Shown: piece by piece, positions 31,313 to 43,180 of the stretch
Position numbering within the stretch: the first letter of the stretch is position 1
Layout: the number at the start of each line of letters is the position of its first letter
NCBI RefSeq assembly: GCF_004359215.1
Contig: NC_090627.1
Location: 130,616 to 194,615, forward strand
Length of the DNA stretch: 64,000 nt
Direction: 5' to 3'
Source of the DNA: Bremia lactucae
Lineage: Eukaryota > Oomycota > Peronosporomycetes > Peronosporales > Peronosporaceae
Position numbers and translations under genes: made by a program
Notes under the pieces: model-generated
The model's database searches: none
Seen by the model: the letters and a program-made list of their open reading frames with translations, nothing else
Told to the model about the DNA's origin: nothing

Positions 31313-32280
31313 TTGAATCAGAACCCATTCAAGAGGACGGGCCTTCGAAAAAAATTTAACGAGGTGTCTGAGGCCGTCAAAGACGAAATTGCGGAGTCAT
31401 CCTCAGTTGAGGTGCTCCGACAAGTCCTTAAAACTGCCGAGGAAATAGTATTTATCCTGGAGATATCGTGGGATCTGTTCCATGCCGAATTAAAGATAGA
31501 AAAGATCCATGTAATAGTCACCAGTTCCGGAAGAGAACTTGGTGGACTGTTGCTCGTCGTCCGCTATGGGCGAGAGTGTCCTAAAAAGGACAAAAAGAAA
31601 CTCATCGCTTCTCAAGGCTGGGATATTTTGAGAGACAGTCCGTTCTTTGCGATTCTGTGGACACATCATGATGTCTTCCAAGAAGAAGTCCCGAGCCGTT
31701 TACCAGCAGATAGGGGCATCGAAATAGACCTCGAACCTGGTACCAGGTATGGTGAGACCAGGCAATGCCCGTTGCCGAAAGAACAAGTCTATTACGTTGA
31801 TGAGTTCTTCGACAAGCGAGCCAAGGCGGGACATGTGCGTGAGAGCAAATCGCCTTACTGCAGCCCGAACATTTGTGTGCGTAAGGCCACAGGGGGATGG
31901 CGCGTAGTTTATGCTTATAATAAGCTGAACACGGCGATCATACCGGCGCAAACGCCAATCCAGCGGAAAGATGTCGCGTTGAACTCCATACTAAAGTCAA
32001 TTATATTTTCCGCGTTGGATTTGAAGGTTGGCTTCTATCAGGTACTCATGAGAGAGTCCGATGTAGCCAAAACAGCTGTAAGTACCCCAAGCGGTATGCT
32101 TTGGGGTGGCTTGTGATGCCCCAAGGGTTCAAAAACGCACCAGCCACATTCAACGAAGTGGTGGCTCACGTGATGCGTCAGCACTGTGCATACGAGCCCC
32201 ATTACTTTGACGATGTATCCGTGCATAGAAAGGCCGAGGACGGGCTGAGCGCAATCGAGTCGAAATAGCGTAATTTAAAC
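31313..32280 (+). pseudogene. Reverse transcriptase of B1 (frameshifted)
   Basis: 267 codons are open at 31313-32116: GIEIDLEPGTRYGETRQCPL, then HVRESKSPYCSPNICVRKAT, IIFSALDLKVGFYQVLMRES (first catalytic Asp in ALDLK) and AVSTPSGMLWGGL. Compared with B2 (MLWEWLVMPQG) one base is missing near 32103, which creates the TGA. The frame resumes with YFDDVSVHRKAEDG (YFDD at 32203-32214) and stops at about 32267. A near-intact RT with one disabling indel. Confidence 0.85.
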
Positions 32281-33020
32281 GCTGTATTGCAGACTTTAAA
32301 GGACGCCCAATTCTACCTCAACTTGCAGAAGTGCGTCATAGGGTCCCTGAGATACCTGTACTAGGCTGCTTCGTAGGAACTCATGATGTACGAATACACC
32401 CAGACAAGGTAAAATCAGAAAAGGAATGACCAATCTCACGGCATGTGAAGGACTTGCGTCAATTCCTAGGGCTCGCTAATTACTTGCATAAATATAGCAA
32501 GATTAATGCTGAGCAAACTAAACCATTCTTTAACCTCCTAAAAATGGGCGCATCATGGGTTTGGTTAAAGTAACAAGATGTTGCGTTCACATCAGTGAAG
32601 CAATCGCTTCTAGAGGCACCGGTCTTAGCATTGCCAGACACGATTAAGCCCTTTAGCGTCGTCTGCGATGCGAGTAATTTTGCAATCGGCAGTGCGCTCA
32701 TGCAGAGGGTTGACGACGGCGTTGACAGTGTCGTCTCTTACCAGTTTAGGCTTTTAAAAGCCGTGGAAGTGATTTATCCCGTGCGTGACAAAGAGCTACT
32801 TTTAATTAAGTATGCTCTTGTCAAGTTTCGTGTGCACCTATTGGGCACCGAACCATTTGTGCTTTATACGGATCACGCTTCACTGCGGACCGCAATAATC
32901 TCACCGCACCTCTCGCCTAGAATATAACAATGGCTCACATTCATCTCTGAAATTATTTCAAAGTTGGATATAAGCCGAGTAAGTCGAATCTCTTGGCTCA
33001 CACTTTATCGCGTAGACCAG
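32281..33020 (+). pseudogene. RT connection and RNase H of B1
   Basis: FLGLANYLHKYSKINAEQTK lies near 32462-32521. RNase H is open at 32595-32927 (SVVCDASNFAIGSALMQR with DAS intact, then YTDHASLRTAI). Near 32985 PSKSNLLAHTLSRRPDFE follows. Stops separate the pieces. Confidence 0.8.
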
Positions 33021-33289
33021 ACTTCGAGGTAAGACACCAGGAAAGTGTGTCTAGTGCTAAAGCACAATTTCAGCCGTCAACGTTGGCAGCCACAAAGGCA
33101 TACCACGTGACGAGTTCCTTGGCCTCTGAGATATAAGAGAGCTACAGTCAGGACTACCATTGTCGCCTGCTTTTGGGTCACTTTAGTGGACGAAAGGTGG
33201 TCTTTCTGTCGCATTTGAAAGCTAAACTAAATCGCTTAAGCTACAGCGATGGCCTGCAATAGCATCAGCTGTAGCCTTGTGATCCCTTG

Positions 33290-34190
33290 AGAATCTATGT
33301 GCCTGATGACTTATATCTCAAGCTGATGATCCTTCACGAGCTCCATTATGCACCATCTAGTGGACGTCTGGGCCGTGAAAAGACATCTTTATAAATGTCA
33401 AAGAAATTTTGGTGACCACACCTATATGGATGAATCGCCAACTATAATCTCTCTTGCGAACAGTGTCAGCGCGTTAAGCCTGCACCAACCAGCAGTGTGC
33501 CACTGAAGCCGCAACCGAATCCAACGGATTGTTAAAAGTCTATAAGTCTGGACTTCATGTTTGGAATACCACCCGATTGTAAGAATTGGACGGGGCTCGT
33601 CCTCTTTGTAGACAGACTGAGCAAAAATGTGCATTCAGCACCATGTAAAACATCGATCATCGGCAAGGAGGCAGCTCTCTTGTGCCTGAACATGTATACC
33701 GACTACACGGGATACTTGGGTCCATAATATCGGACCGGGATCCAAACTTAAGTCTGGTTTCCGGCGACAGGTGTTTAAACTGCTAGGTAGCAAGCTCCAC
33801 ATGTTGACCGCAGAACATCCCTGGACCGATGGCCAAACAGAACGTGCCAATCGGATCGTGGCAGATGTCTTACGCACAAAGCAACTCCCAAAGAACCGAG
33901 CAAATAACTGCCCTTTCTGGAGTTCGCTATAAATAACAGTCTCCACACCAGTAAGGGTGAGAAACCGATTAATATTAACGAACTGCGCCATCCTCGGCAT
34001 CAGTCTCGTTTATGCGCAGCCCGAGGTTTAGTAGGGGAGGGCCCCTCACTATGCTCGGTGCGAAAGAGGGGCATAGTTCCGTCAATATGAAGATGGCCCG
34101 CGAGGGCATCATCTCAAGGACAGAAACTTGCCCTAGTGATCCTGCCAGTTTAGCAGTGGTCAATAAAACTACGTCCTACGAATGACCTTT
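33290..34190 (+). pseudogene. Integrase of B1 (heavily broken)
   Basis: Recognisable by comparison with B2: LHYAPSSGRLGREKT near 33340-33385, CEQCQRVKPAPTSS near 33457, LDFMFGIPPD near 33550, LVLFVDRLSKN near 33597, HPWTDGQTERANRIV near 33815. The frame changes repeatedly and no stretch exceeds about 50 codons. Confidence 0.75.
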
Positions 34191-34303
34191 CGGCGGTGTG
34201 GGTCATAGGCGAGTTTGATGCTAAAAGCGTGAGCAAGACTCAACGCTTTTTGGATCGTCTATGACGAATTTAAAATGTAAATTCGTTCTTTAAGGGGTGG
34301 TGG

Positions 34304-34617
34304 TGTACGGGCTAAAGTTGCCCTAATGTTACACAGTCCTCGTCAAGTGGACTTGGTGCACTTAAAGGGGTGGTCAATGACTTAAATAAAGTAATTTGAC
34401 TCACCACTTGGGTGTGGTTCACATTTGTGACCAACCCTTGTGTATGTGATGCACCTATGTGCGTTCACATTAGGTTTTATGACGGCTAGCGCCATCCGTT
34501 ACGCGAGATATCTAAGAATGATATGCTCGCAATACATACTTAGTGTTACCTAAAGAGATGGTATTTTGATTAGTACAAAGTGGTATTTTATTTTAATTCG
34601 ATTAAATATGAATCAGC
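34304..34617 (+). repeat. 3' LTR of B1, truncated
   Basis: Starts TGTACGGGC after the purine tract and shares TGTTACACAG, ACTTAAATAAAGTAATTTGA and CTCGCAATACATA with the 5' LTR. The match ends after TATGAATCAG at 34617, where LINE sequence begins. About 200 bp of the LTR end is missing. Confidence 0.85.
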
Positions 34618-35412
34618 GTGTTCAGCAAAGCTAGAGGCCGATAGCTGAGTGGGTCTTCCCTCCTCCCGCCTATGGTCGGACTGTTTGCCGTGGTTGCTGA
34701 AATACTGGCACCCATGCATCGGCAAATGTGTTCGCCTTCCATGCACCCCTCGAACCGGTCCATCGCTTGTCGCATCCAAACAGTGTACCGAGTTATCGCC
34801 ATACTTCACCAATACCCGTCGGAAAACATGTTTAGTTGTCTGTCCTTTTGTAAAAGTCGCTGCTCTGAGTAGTCTGCCCGGTTGCAGCGTCTGCTTGTGA
34901 CGGATACAGCCATCGATGGCTGACCTCACTCGCTTAAGAGGAGTGTCTACCGCATAATCCAGCGACGAAGCCGCCATCATATCAGTAATATCCCCCTTGG
35001 AGGTAGGAACACCTGGCTGCTGCTCCCGAATTCTAAATTCCTGTCGGCGCAGTCGATGTAATTTTTGTTTCAGCGTTCTCCGTGTTGTTCGTCGACGTTG
35101 TTTGAATGAGCGGAGCGTTTATTTTCGAATACTCAACTTGAGCGCATCTCATGCATCCCATGCGTCCGCCGTAATTGTCCTACATATCGCACCAGTCGCA
35201 ATCTAGTCAGCAAACCTAGCCAACCGGGTCTGCGTTTCAGTTCACACCACTACGACAGCAACCGCTGCACACGGGTAAACCCTGGGGAGATTACAAACCT
35301 GGACAGTGTCCTCAGGCGATTAAAGGTGGACTCGCACCGCCGCATGATCACTAAATTTGCCCTGAGATCTAACCGAAGTGGCACGGAGTCAATTCACCAA
35401 ATACACAGATCC
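34618..35412 (-). pseudogene. LINE ORF2 piece: endonuclease-RT linker and start of RT (first copy)
   Basis: On the - strand an open stretch at 34980-34588 (TKHVFRRVLVKYGDNSVHCL) is the linker before RT of a non-LTR retrotransposon. In the next frame, GGRREDPLSYRPLALLNT (34665-34610) is the diagnostic first RT motif (the NYRPISLLNT type). The RT is cut at 34618 by the family-B LTR. The upstream part is cut by the N at 35413 in this copy, but continues at 39551 in the second copy. Confidence 0.75.
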
Positions 35413-35413
35413 N
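35413..35413. other. Single-N contig join
   Basis: One ambiguous base separates the end of the first copy (CACAGATCC) from the restart of the block (ATTCGGACG). Such a one-base join between identical ends suggests an unmerged overlap of two contigs. Confidence 0.8.
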
Positions 35414-35450
35414 ATTCGGACGATCAAAGGCACGTCTAAACGGGTGACCT

Positions 35451-36418
35451 TTGAATCAGAACCCATTCAAGAGGACGGGCCTTCGAAAAAAATTTAACGA
35501 GGTGTCTGAGGCCGTCAAAGACGAAATTGCGGAGTCATCCTCAGTTGAGGTGCTCCGACAAGTCCTTAAAACTGCCGAGGAAATAGTATTTATCCTGGAG
35601 ATATCGTGGGATCTGTTCCATGCCGAATTAAAGATAGAAAAGATCCATGTAATAGTCACCAGTTCCGGAAGAGAACTTGGTGGACTGTTGCTCGTCGTCC
35701 GCTATGGGCGAGAGTGTCCTAAAAAGGACAAAAAGAAACTCATCGCTTCTCAAGGCTGGGATATTTTGAGAGACAGTCCGTTCTTTGCGATTCTGTGGAC
35801 ACATCATGATGTCTTCCAAGAAGAAGTCCCGAGCCGTTTACCAGCAGATAGGGGCATCGAAATAGACCTCGAACCTGGTACCAGGTATGGTGAGACCAGG
35901 CAATGCCCGTTGCCGAAAGAACAAGTCTATTACGTTGATGAGTTCTTCGACAAGCGAGCCAAGGCGGGACATGTGCGTGAGAGCAAATCGCCTTACTGCA
36001 GCCCGAACATTTGTGTGCGTAAGGCCACAGGGGGATGGCGCGTAGTTTATGCTTATAATAAGCTGAACACGGCGATCATACCGGCGCAAACGCCAATCCA
36101 GCGGAAAGATGTCGCGTTGAACTCCATACTAAAGTCAATTATATTTTCCGCGTTGGATTTGAAGGTTGGCTTCTATCAGGTACTCATGAGAGAGTCCGAT
36201 GTAGCCAAAACAGCTGTAAGTACCCCAAGCGGTATGCTTTGGGGTGGCTTGTGATGCCCCAAGGGTTCAAAAACGCACCAGCCACATTCAACGAAGTGGT
36301 GGCTCACGTGATGCGTCAGCACTGTGCATACGAGCCCCATTACTTTGACGATGTATCCGTGCATAGAAAGGCCGAGGACGGGCTGAGCGCAATCGAGTCG
36401 AAATAGCGTAATTTAAAC
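35451..36418 (+). pseudogene. Reverse transcriptase of B1, duplicate copy
   Basis: Same 267-codon open stretch and the same one-base deletion as at 31313-32280. The shared disabling change supports one locus assembled twice, or a very recent duplication. Confidence 0.85.
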
Positions 36419-38441
36419 GCTGTATTGCAGACTTTAAAGGACGCCCAATTCTACCTCAACTTGCAGAAGTGCGTCATAGGGTCCCTGAGATACCTGTACT
36501 AGGCTGCTTCGTAGGAACTCATGATGTACGAATACACCCAGACAAGGTAAAATCAGAAAAGGAATGACCAATCTCACGGCATGTGAAGGACTTGCGTCAA
36601 TTCCTAGGGCTCGCTAATTACTTGCATAAATATAGCAAGATTAATGCTGAGCAAACTAAACCATTCTTTAACCTCCTAAAAATGGGCGCATCATGGGTTT
36701 GGTTAAAGTAACAAGATGTTGCGTTCACATCAGTGAAGCAATCGCTTCTAGAGGCACCGGTCTTAGCATTGCCAGACACGATTAAGCCCTTTAGCGTCGT
36801 CTGCGATGCGAGTAATTTTGCAATCGGCAGTGCGCTCATGCAGAGGGTTGACGACGGCGTTGACAGTGTCGTCTCTTACCAGTTTAGGCTTTTAAAAGCC
36901 GTGGAAGTGATTTATCCCGTGCGTGACAAAGAGCTACTTTTAATTAAGTATGCTCTTGTCAAGTTTCGTGTGCACCTATTGGGCACCGAACCATTTGTGC
37001 TTTATACGGATCACGCTTCACTGCGGACCGCAATAATCTCACCGCACCTCTCGCCTAGAATATAACAATGGCTCACATTCATCTCTGAAATTATTTCAAA
37101 GTTGGATATAAGCCGAGTAAGTCGAATCTCTTGGCTCACACTTTATCGCGTAGACCAGACTTCGAGGTAAGACACCAGGAAAGTGTGTCTAGTGCTAAAG
37201 CACAATTTCAGCCGTCAACGTTGGCAGCCACAAAGGCATACCACGTGACGAGTTCCTTGGCCTCTGAGATATAAGAGAGCTACAGTCAGGACTACCATTG
37301 TCGCCTGCTTTTGGGTCACTTTAGTGGACGAAAGGTGGTCTTTCTGTCGCATTTGAAAGCTAAACTAAATCGCTTAAGCTACAGCGATGGCCTGCAATAG
37401 CATCAGCTGTAGCCTTGTGATCCCTTGAGAATCTATGTGCCTGATGACTTATATCTCAAGCTGATGATCCTTCACGAGCTCCATTATGCACCATCTAGTG
37501 GACGTCTGGGCCGTGAAAAGACATCTTTATAAATGTCAAAGAAATTTTGGTGACCACACCTATATGGATGAATCGCCAACTATAATCTCTCTTGCGAACA
37601 GTGTCAGCGCGTTAAGCCTGCACCAACCAGCAGTGTGCCACTGAAGCCGCAACCGAATCCAACGGATTGTTAAAAGTCTATAAGTCTGGACTTCATGTTT
37701 GGAATACCACCCGATTGTAAGAATTGGACGGGGCTCGTCCTCTTTGTAGACAGACTGAGCAAAAATGTGCATTCAGCACCATGTAAAACATCGATCATCG
37801 GCAAGGAGGCAGCTCTCTTGTGCCTGAACATGTATACCGACTACACGGGATACTTGGGTCCATAATATCGGACCGGGATCCAAACTTAAGTCTGGTTTCC
37901 GGCGACAGGTGTTTAAACTGCTAGGTAGCAAGCTCCACATGTTGACCGCAGAACATCCCTGGACCGATGGCCAAACAGAACGTGCCAATCGGATCGTGGC
38001 AGATGTCTTACGCACAAAGCAACTCCCAAAGAACCGAGCAAATAACTGCCCTTTCTGGAGTTCGCTATAAATAACAGTCTCCACACCAGTAAGGGTGAGA
38101 AACCGATTAATATTAACGAACTGCGCCATCCTCGGCATCAGTCTCGTTTATGCGCAGCCCGAGGTTTAGTAGGGGAGGGCCCCTCACTATGCTCGGTGCG
38201 AAAGAGGGGCATAGTTCCGTCAATATGAAGATGGCCCGCGAGGGCATCATCTCAAGGACAGAAACTTGCCCTAGTGATCCTGCCAGTTTAGCAGTGGTCA
38301 ATAAAACTACGTCCTACGAATGACCTTTCGGCGGTGTGGGTCATAGGCGAGTTTGATGCTAAAAGCGTGAGCAAGACTCAACGCTTTTTGGATCGTCTAT
38401 GACGAATTTAAAATGTAAATTCGTTCTTTAAGGGGTGGTGG
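36419..38441 (+). pseudogene. RNase H and integrase of B1, duplicate copy
   Basis: Exact repeat of 32281-34303, including the RNase H stretch 36733-37065 and the fragmented integrase. Confidence 0.85.
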
Positions 38442-38755
38442 TGTACGGGCTAAAGTTGCCCTAATGTTACACAGTCCTCGTCAAGTGGACTTGGTGCACT
38501 TAAAGGGGTGGTCAATGACTTAAATAAAGTAATTTGACTCACCACTTGGGTGTGGTTCACATTTGTGACCAACCCTTGTGTATGTGATGCACCTATGTGC
38601 GTTCACATTAGGTTTTATGACGGCTAGCGCCATCCGTTACGCGAGATATCTAAGAATGATATGCTCGCAATACATACTTAGTGTTACCTAAAGAGATGGT
38701 ATTTTGATTAGTACAAAGTGGTATTTTATTTTAATTCGATTAAATATGAATCAGC
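38442..38755 (+). repeat. Truncated family-B 3' LTR, duplicate copy
   Basis: Exact repeat of 34304-34617, again joined to LINE sequence at its right end. Confidence 0.85.
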
Positions 38756-40240
38756 GTGTTCAGCAAAGCTAGAGGCCGATAGCTGAGTGGGTCTTCCCTC
38801 CTCCCGCCTATGGTCGGACTGTTTGCCGTGGTTGCTGAAATACTGGCACCCATGCATCGGCAAATGTGTTCGCCTTCCATGCACCCCTCGAACCGGTCCA
38901 TCGCTTGTCGCATCCAAACAGTGTACCGAGTTATCGCCATACTTCACCAATACCCGTCGGAAAACATGTTTAGTTGTCTGTCCTTTTGTAAAAGTCGCTG
39001 CTCTGAGTAGTCTGCCCGGTTGCAGCGTCTGCTTGTGACGGATACAGCCATCGATGGCTGACCTCACTCGCTTAAGAGGAGTGTCTACCGCATAATCCAG
39101 CGACGAAGCCGCCATCATATCAGTAATATCCCCCTTGGAGGTAGGAACACCTGGCTGCTGCTCCCGAATTCTAAATTCCTGTCGGCGCAGTCGATGTAAT
39201 TTTTGTTTCAGCGTTCTCCGTGTTGTTCGTCGACGTTGTTTGAATGAGCGGAGCGTTTATTTTCGAATACTCAACTTGAGCGCATCTCATGCATCCCATG
39301 CGTCCGCCGTAATTGTCCTACATATCGCACCAGTCGCAATCTAGTCAGCAAACCTAGCCAACCGGGTCTGCGTTTCAGTTCACACCACTACGACAGCAAC
39401 CGCTGCACACGGGTAAACCCTGGGGAGATTACAAACCTGGACAGTGTCCTCAGGCGATTAAAGGTGGACTCGCACCGCCGCATGATCACTAAATTTGCCC
39501 TGAGATCTAACCGAAGTGGCACGGAGTCAATTCACCAAATACACAGATCCGTACCATCTCTCCAAACGAGCTGATGCCTCGTCTTCGGACGGCAAGGGAT
39601 TGCAGTACATATAGGTTTCACGGCACCACGCCCTAATTATCTCCTTGGGCATCCCATCCGGTGAGGCAATCGAGTCGACAAGTGCCCAAGTGGCTAACAA
39701 TGACTCCAACCCGGGTAAAGCGTGATTCGCCGCGCTAGGCTGATAACAGCGGTCACTTATTTCCATCGTACAATTGAAATCGCCACCGACCAAAACGTGG
39801 TCAGTGGCGGGTAACTCGAACCGTTTCAGCGTTTTAAAATACATTTCTCTCGACGCCTTCTGGTGAGAAGCACAATTACAGACTAATAAAAAACGGGAAC
39901 CATCTATTACCCCCGTAATTGCCATGAAAAACGGCGACCACAGTTGTTGTAGCGCAGGTTTGCAGCCTTGACTTTTCCGTACGGATTCACTAATATCGCA
40001 ACTCCGGATGCCGGCACCCAAAAGGACAAAAAAGGCTTGCCCTCATCCAAGCGAAATCCCCAGGTTTGGCTGTATAGCTTCTCCATAGAAGCTAATTCAG
40101 ATGAGGCAACGTGAGTCTCCTGCAACATTATCAAATCAAGTCTGCCGTCTTCATCGGTGCTCCTGAACCTCTGAAACTATTGCGCTTCCCGCGCATCGTC
40201 GCACCAAGCCCGTTCACGTTCTGGCTTACAAATTCTAAGT
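38756..40240 (-). pseudogene. LINE ORF2: AP-endonuclease domain, linker and start of RT
   Basis: Reading leftward from about 40235: FVSQNVNGLG, then LIMLQETHVASSELASMEKL (40134 region; QETH carries the catalytic Glu), GVAILVNPYGKVKAANLRY, and after a frameshift near 39930 DHVLVGGDFNCTMEISDR (39800-39750; the GDFNC motif). The linker with VFRRVLVKYGDNS and the first RT motif REDPLSYRPLALLNT follow at 39118-38748. RT is cut off at 38756 by the family-B LTR. The endonuclease would nick target DNA to prime reverse transcription. This is an L1-like non-LTR element, not functional because RT is missing. Confidence 0.8.
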
Positions 40241-40501
40241 TTGATCCGAGCAATGGAGACCGTCGAGTCGGAACGACCTAGATGGCTTCTGCGTTTTGCG
40301 TCTCTGGAGTTGTCGTGAATTCTCTCTCCGAAAAGTTGTCTGCGTCTGTCGTTGAGCGGACGTCAGCGGGAGAGGAGGGAAAAAGTCAAACAACTAACGT
40401 TGGTGTGGACGTGTTCGCATGTCCCGTCGGCCTTTAAAGGGGAATTCCCTGGCGACTGGATCGCTAGCATCTCCCTTCAGCCCCCGTTAGCTGTGACACT
40501 G

Positions 40502-40627
40502 ATGGAGGCAATGGGTAACGTACACCGCCCTTAGTAATAAGGGAAAGCAGCTAACCCCGCTTCCATGGAGGCAATGGGTAACGTACACCGCCCTTAGTAA
40601 TGGGGGAAAGCAGCTAACCCCGCTTCC
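40502..40627. repeat. Two 63-bp tandem repeats in the LINE
   Basis: ATGGAGGCAATGGGTAACGT recurs at 40502 and 40565, with a third start (ATGGAGG) at 40628. The units differ by a few bases. The period is a multiple of three. Confidence 0.85.
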
Positions 40628-40639
40628 ATGGAGGTATTC

Positions 40640-42855
40640 TGTCTTTCCCCATCATACCAGTCGGTAATTCGGTAGCCGCCGCCCATGCATTCGTCGTCAA
40701 TATCTGCTCGCACAAACGCCGAATAACAGGGAACTTCATGTAGATGGATCCCGGTGGCATATCCATCGACAACCCCCACGGAGTCGCCTACCAGCTCCAC
40801 ACCGCTCAAGGCAAGATGTGCATTAATTTCCAGCAGTCCTCGCTCAATTCAATTGGTCGAAGAGACGCCTCAGCCCTGGCATGCATACCCTGCAGTCTAG
40901 TCCAGCGTGAAACATCATGTGCAAGGAGGCGATCCCGTTGTCCACCACCCCCAACTGTACAGGCTTAGAGCCACTCACTGCAAAATTCGCGCGCGAATGT
41001 GGGCGCATGCTGGTCATTCACCACCGCCGTGAGGTGTCTGACTTGGAAAACGTATATTTCAGCCTCGCCCCAAGTTCGAATCGCGTCCGGGAATAATTGA
41101 TTTACCGCCAACGCTGGGTATGGGATGTATCGGAGTATAGAATGGAATACACCGGGATGCCCAATAATCAATGGCGTAATGGTGAGCCAGTCGGCTTACC
41201 TCCCCGCTGGCAGCGGCGGCCTTTTGTCCGGTGCTTTAGATTGCCACCAGCGATCTAGTGCTTGGGCATTTTCTTTGTCTAGGTATCGGAGCCGGGAGCG
41301 GTCCGCCAATATCCCCTGCTCCAAGTCAATTGCGTCCAGAACACGCGATACACCTGCAATCTCACCCGGCCATGTTGAGAAATAGGGTAGCGAAGGAATG
41401 GGTCACCACTCTCGGCTTCCGCAATGAGTGTGTTCAGTGCAGCGTTTCTTGTGTGGCCATTGCCGGCCAGCCCGCGAAGGCGTATGGCCTCTGCCTTTAA
41501 TCCACGGGCACGATCTGCAATATCATAGTGCTATCCAAATCGTCAAGTTTCATGCGGACATGAGCAACATCCATTCTTTCCCTCCTATCCATTCCTCCAA
41601 TGAGCATTGCGTTGATATCCACCGTGTCATTAAGTTTATCCACCTCTCAAACTTCCACTTGCAGATATCGAATTGTGTAAGCACTTCAGTGCACTAGTCG
41701 TACTGCGTGCAGCAAGCCTTGGCATAAGTTCGATCCCCTTCGGCTTGCCAATTTACGAAGGGGTCGCCATCGCGCGCCCCGAAAAATGACCCTCGTGCTT
41801 ATTAAGCACCATGAACACGGTAACACATGTAGCTGAGCGTCCACATGTGATAACTGAAGCGCCAAAATGTCATCTATGGCGCCTCCGCAGCCAGTCTCAT
41901 GGATGTCGCCGTTGGGCAACACGTAATCCTTGTAGTAGTACCTGTATATGTGTGCATCATTATTTGAAGCCACATCAAGCCAAAATAATAGGTTCACTCA
42001 AATATTGAGCCATCGCTCTAATAACTTCGGGTCTAGCCCAAAAATATTTCGGAATCTGCGCGTTTACTGGCCGTCGTCTCTCTTGACCGTTGTGCGTGTG
42101 GAGCGGCGCTGTCGCGACCTCAATATCCTCTGGCGGCTGTTGGTCCGGATAAAGTCTGTGCAGCTCCCGGCGGGGTACAAATACTTGACATGAGACGTCA
42201 TAAGCGAAGTTCCGCATCATCAACGTGTTGATGACACGTTTGACCTTTTTTATGCTTTGAATCATATCCGCCGTGAATTTAGAGTCAGCACCCTTAGGTG
42301 CTGCTGTAAAGGCGTACATCGCAGAGTAGGCACATTGGCCTTACGCGGGGACACTGACCAACAAACCCTAAAAGGGGTAGAGGAAAGTCGGCCACCGTTA
42401 TGGCATCCCGGCGCGGGTACAGTGTTCCTAATGGAGAATCCATGACTTAGGCACGCCACCGCTTCACCAGTAGAATCGGCCTTAGCTGGCATCCCAATAG
42501 AAGACCCCTCCCGCTGCATCGGTGCCCGCGAGCTAGTTGGATAAGGAGGCGATTCTCCTGCTGCTTCTGTTCCATTATCGGGTTCTGAAGCGAGTGAGTA
42601 TGGACATTCAGACCCTGGTGTAGACACAGGTATAGGAGTCAAACTTGAAGCTGAGAAACCCAGATACACCTCAATCTGCGAGGTTTGTATCTCCTGCATG
42701 TCAACATCGGGAGGTTGCACTACAACCGAGTCCTTTGGCACTACTAAGCCCAGGTTTTCAACTGCTTGTTCCTCCTCCATGTTCACGTCACCACTGATAC
42801 ACATTCCACATCTTGCGTCGTTATTTGTTGCGCACAACAACTCTTCTATAGCCAT
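40640..42855 (-). pseudogene. Probable LINE ORF1 region (degenerate)
   Basis: Open - strand pieces at 42855-42262 (acidic N-terminus, MAIEELLCATNNDARCG), 42319-41975 (KGADSKFTADMIQSIKKVKR, PKYFWARPEVIRAMAQYLSE), 41997-41686 and 41171-40965 lie directly upstream of the LINE endonuclease on the same strand. This is where ORF1 of an L1-like element would be. I recognise no zinc knuckle or RRM, so the label rests on position. It could also contain unrelated coding sequence. Confidence 0.45.
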
Positions 42856-43180
42856 TCAACCTGCTTAACTTCACAAAAACTTTAGCTCGAACGCGACGCC
42901 ACTTTATGCTTATTGCACGTGCAAAGATAAAAAGGGCTATAGGGCTTTCCCATTGCACGATATTTAGCTTATTTATATATGTTACTTCAATGGGGCTCTA
43001 TACTCGATTAGCGGGTGTAGCACGTCGCATGCTTCTGTGTTATTGATGGGGAGCCAGACCGATTGATTTCCAACAATTTGGCGGCTAGATTTATAAATCC
43101 CATGATCCATTCATACTTATTTTTAATATGGATCTTAGAGATATTACATATTTACTATACGCATGTCAGCTACGTAAAAA
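42856..43180. other. No gene recognised; LINE 5' flank
   Basis: About 325 bp, moderately AT-rich, upstream of the LINE-like frames. I see no open frame, repeat or RNA gene. Confidence 0.5.

Larger units (their letters stand above)
28330..34617 (+). mobile_element. Ty3/gypsy element B1 (family B), both LTRs damaged
   Basis: + strand element: 5' LTR with an internal AT-rich insertion (28330-29182), primer-binding site, gag with zinc knuckle, protease, RT, RNase H, integrase, polypurine tract (ttaaggggtggtgg) and a truncated 3' LTR (34304-34617). All genes are broken. The portion from 31276 on is present a second time after 35413. Its right end is joined abruptly to a LINE at 34618. Confidence 0.9.
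31276..35412. repeat. 4,137-bp block, first copy
   Basis: Every open frame and sampled line in 31276-35412 recurs unchanged at 35414-39550 with a constant offset of 4138. The block runs from inside the protease-RT linker of B1, across its 3' LTR, into the LINE. Confidence 0.95.
35414..39550. repeat. 4,137-bp block, second copy (B1 pol, LTR and LINE again)
   Basis: Identical to 31276-35412. It holds RT at 35451-36418 (YFDD at 36341-36352), RNase H at 36733-37065, integrase at about 37428-38328, the family-B 3' LTR at 38442-38755 and the LINE RT/linker at 38756-39550 (-). After 39550 the sequence continues into unduplicated LINE endonuclease, so this copy is joined to the true flank. Confidence 0.95.

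Noticed and set aside
42262..42855. 197-codon - strand frame as a host gene
   Set aside because: It sits directly upstream of the LINE endonuclease on the same strand and fits LINE ORF1 better, although no domain proves it.
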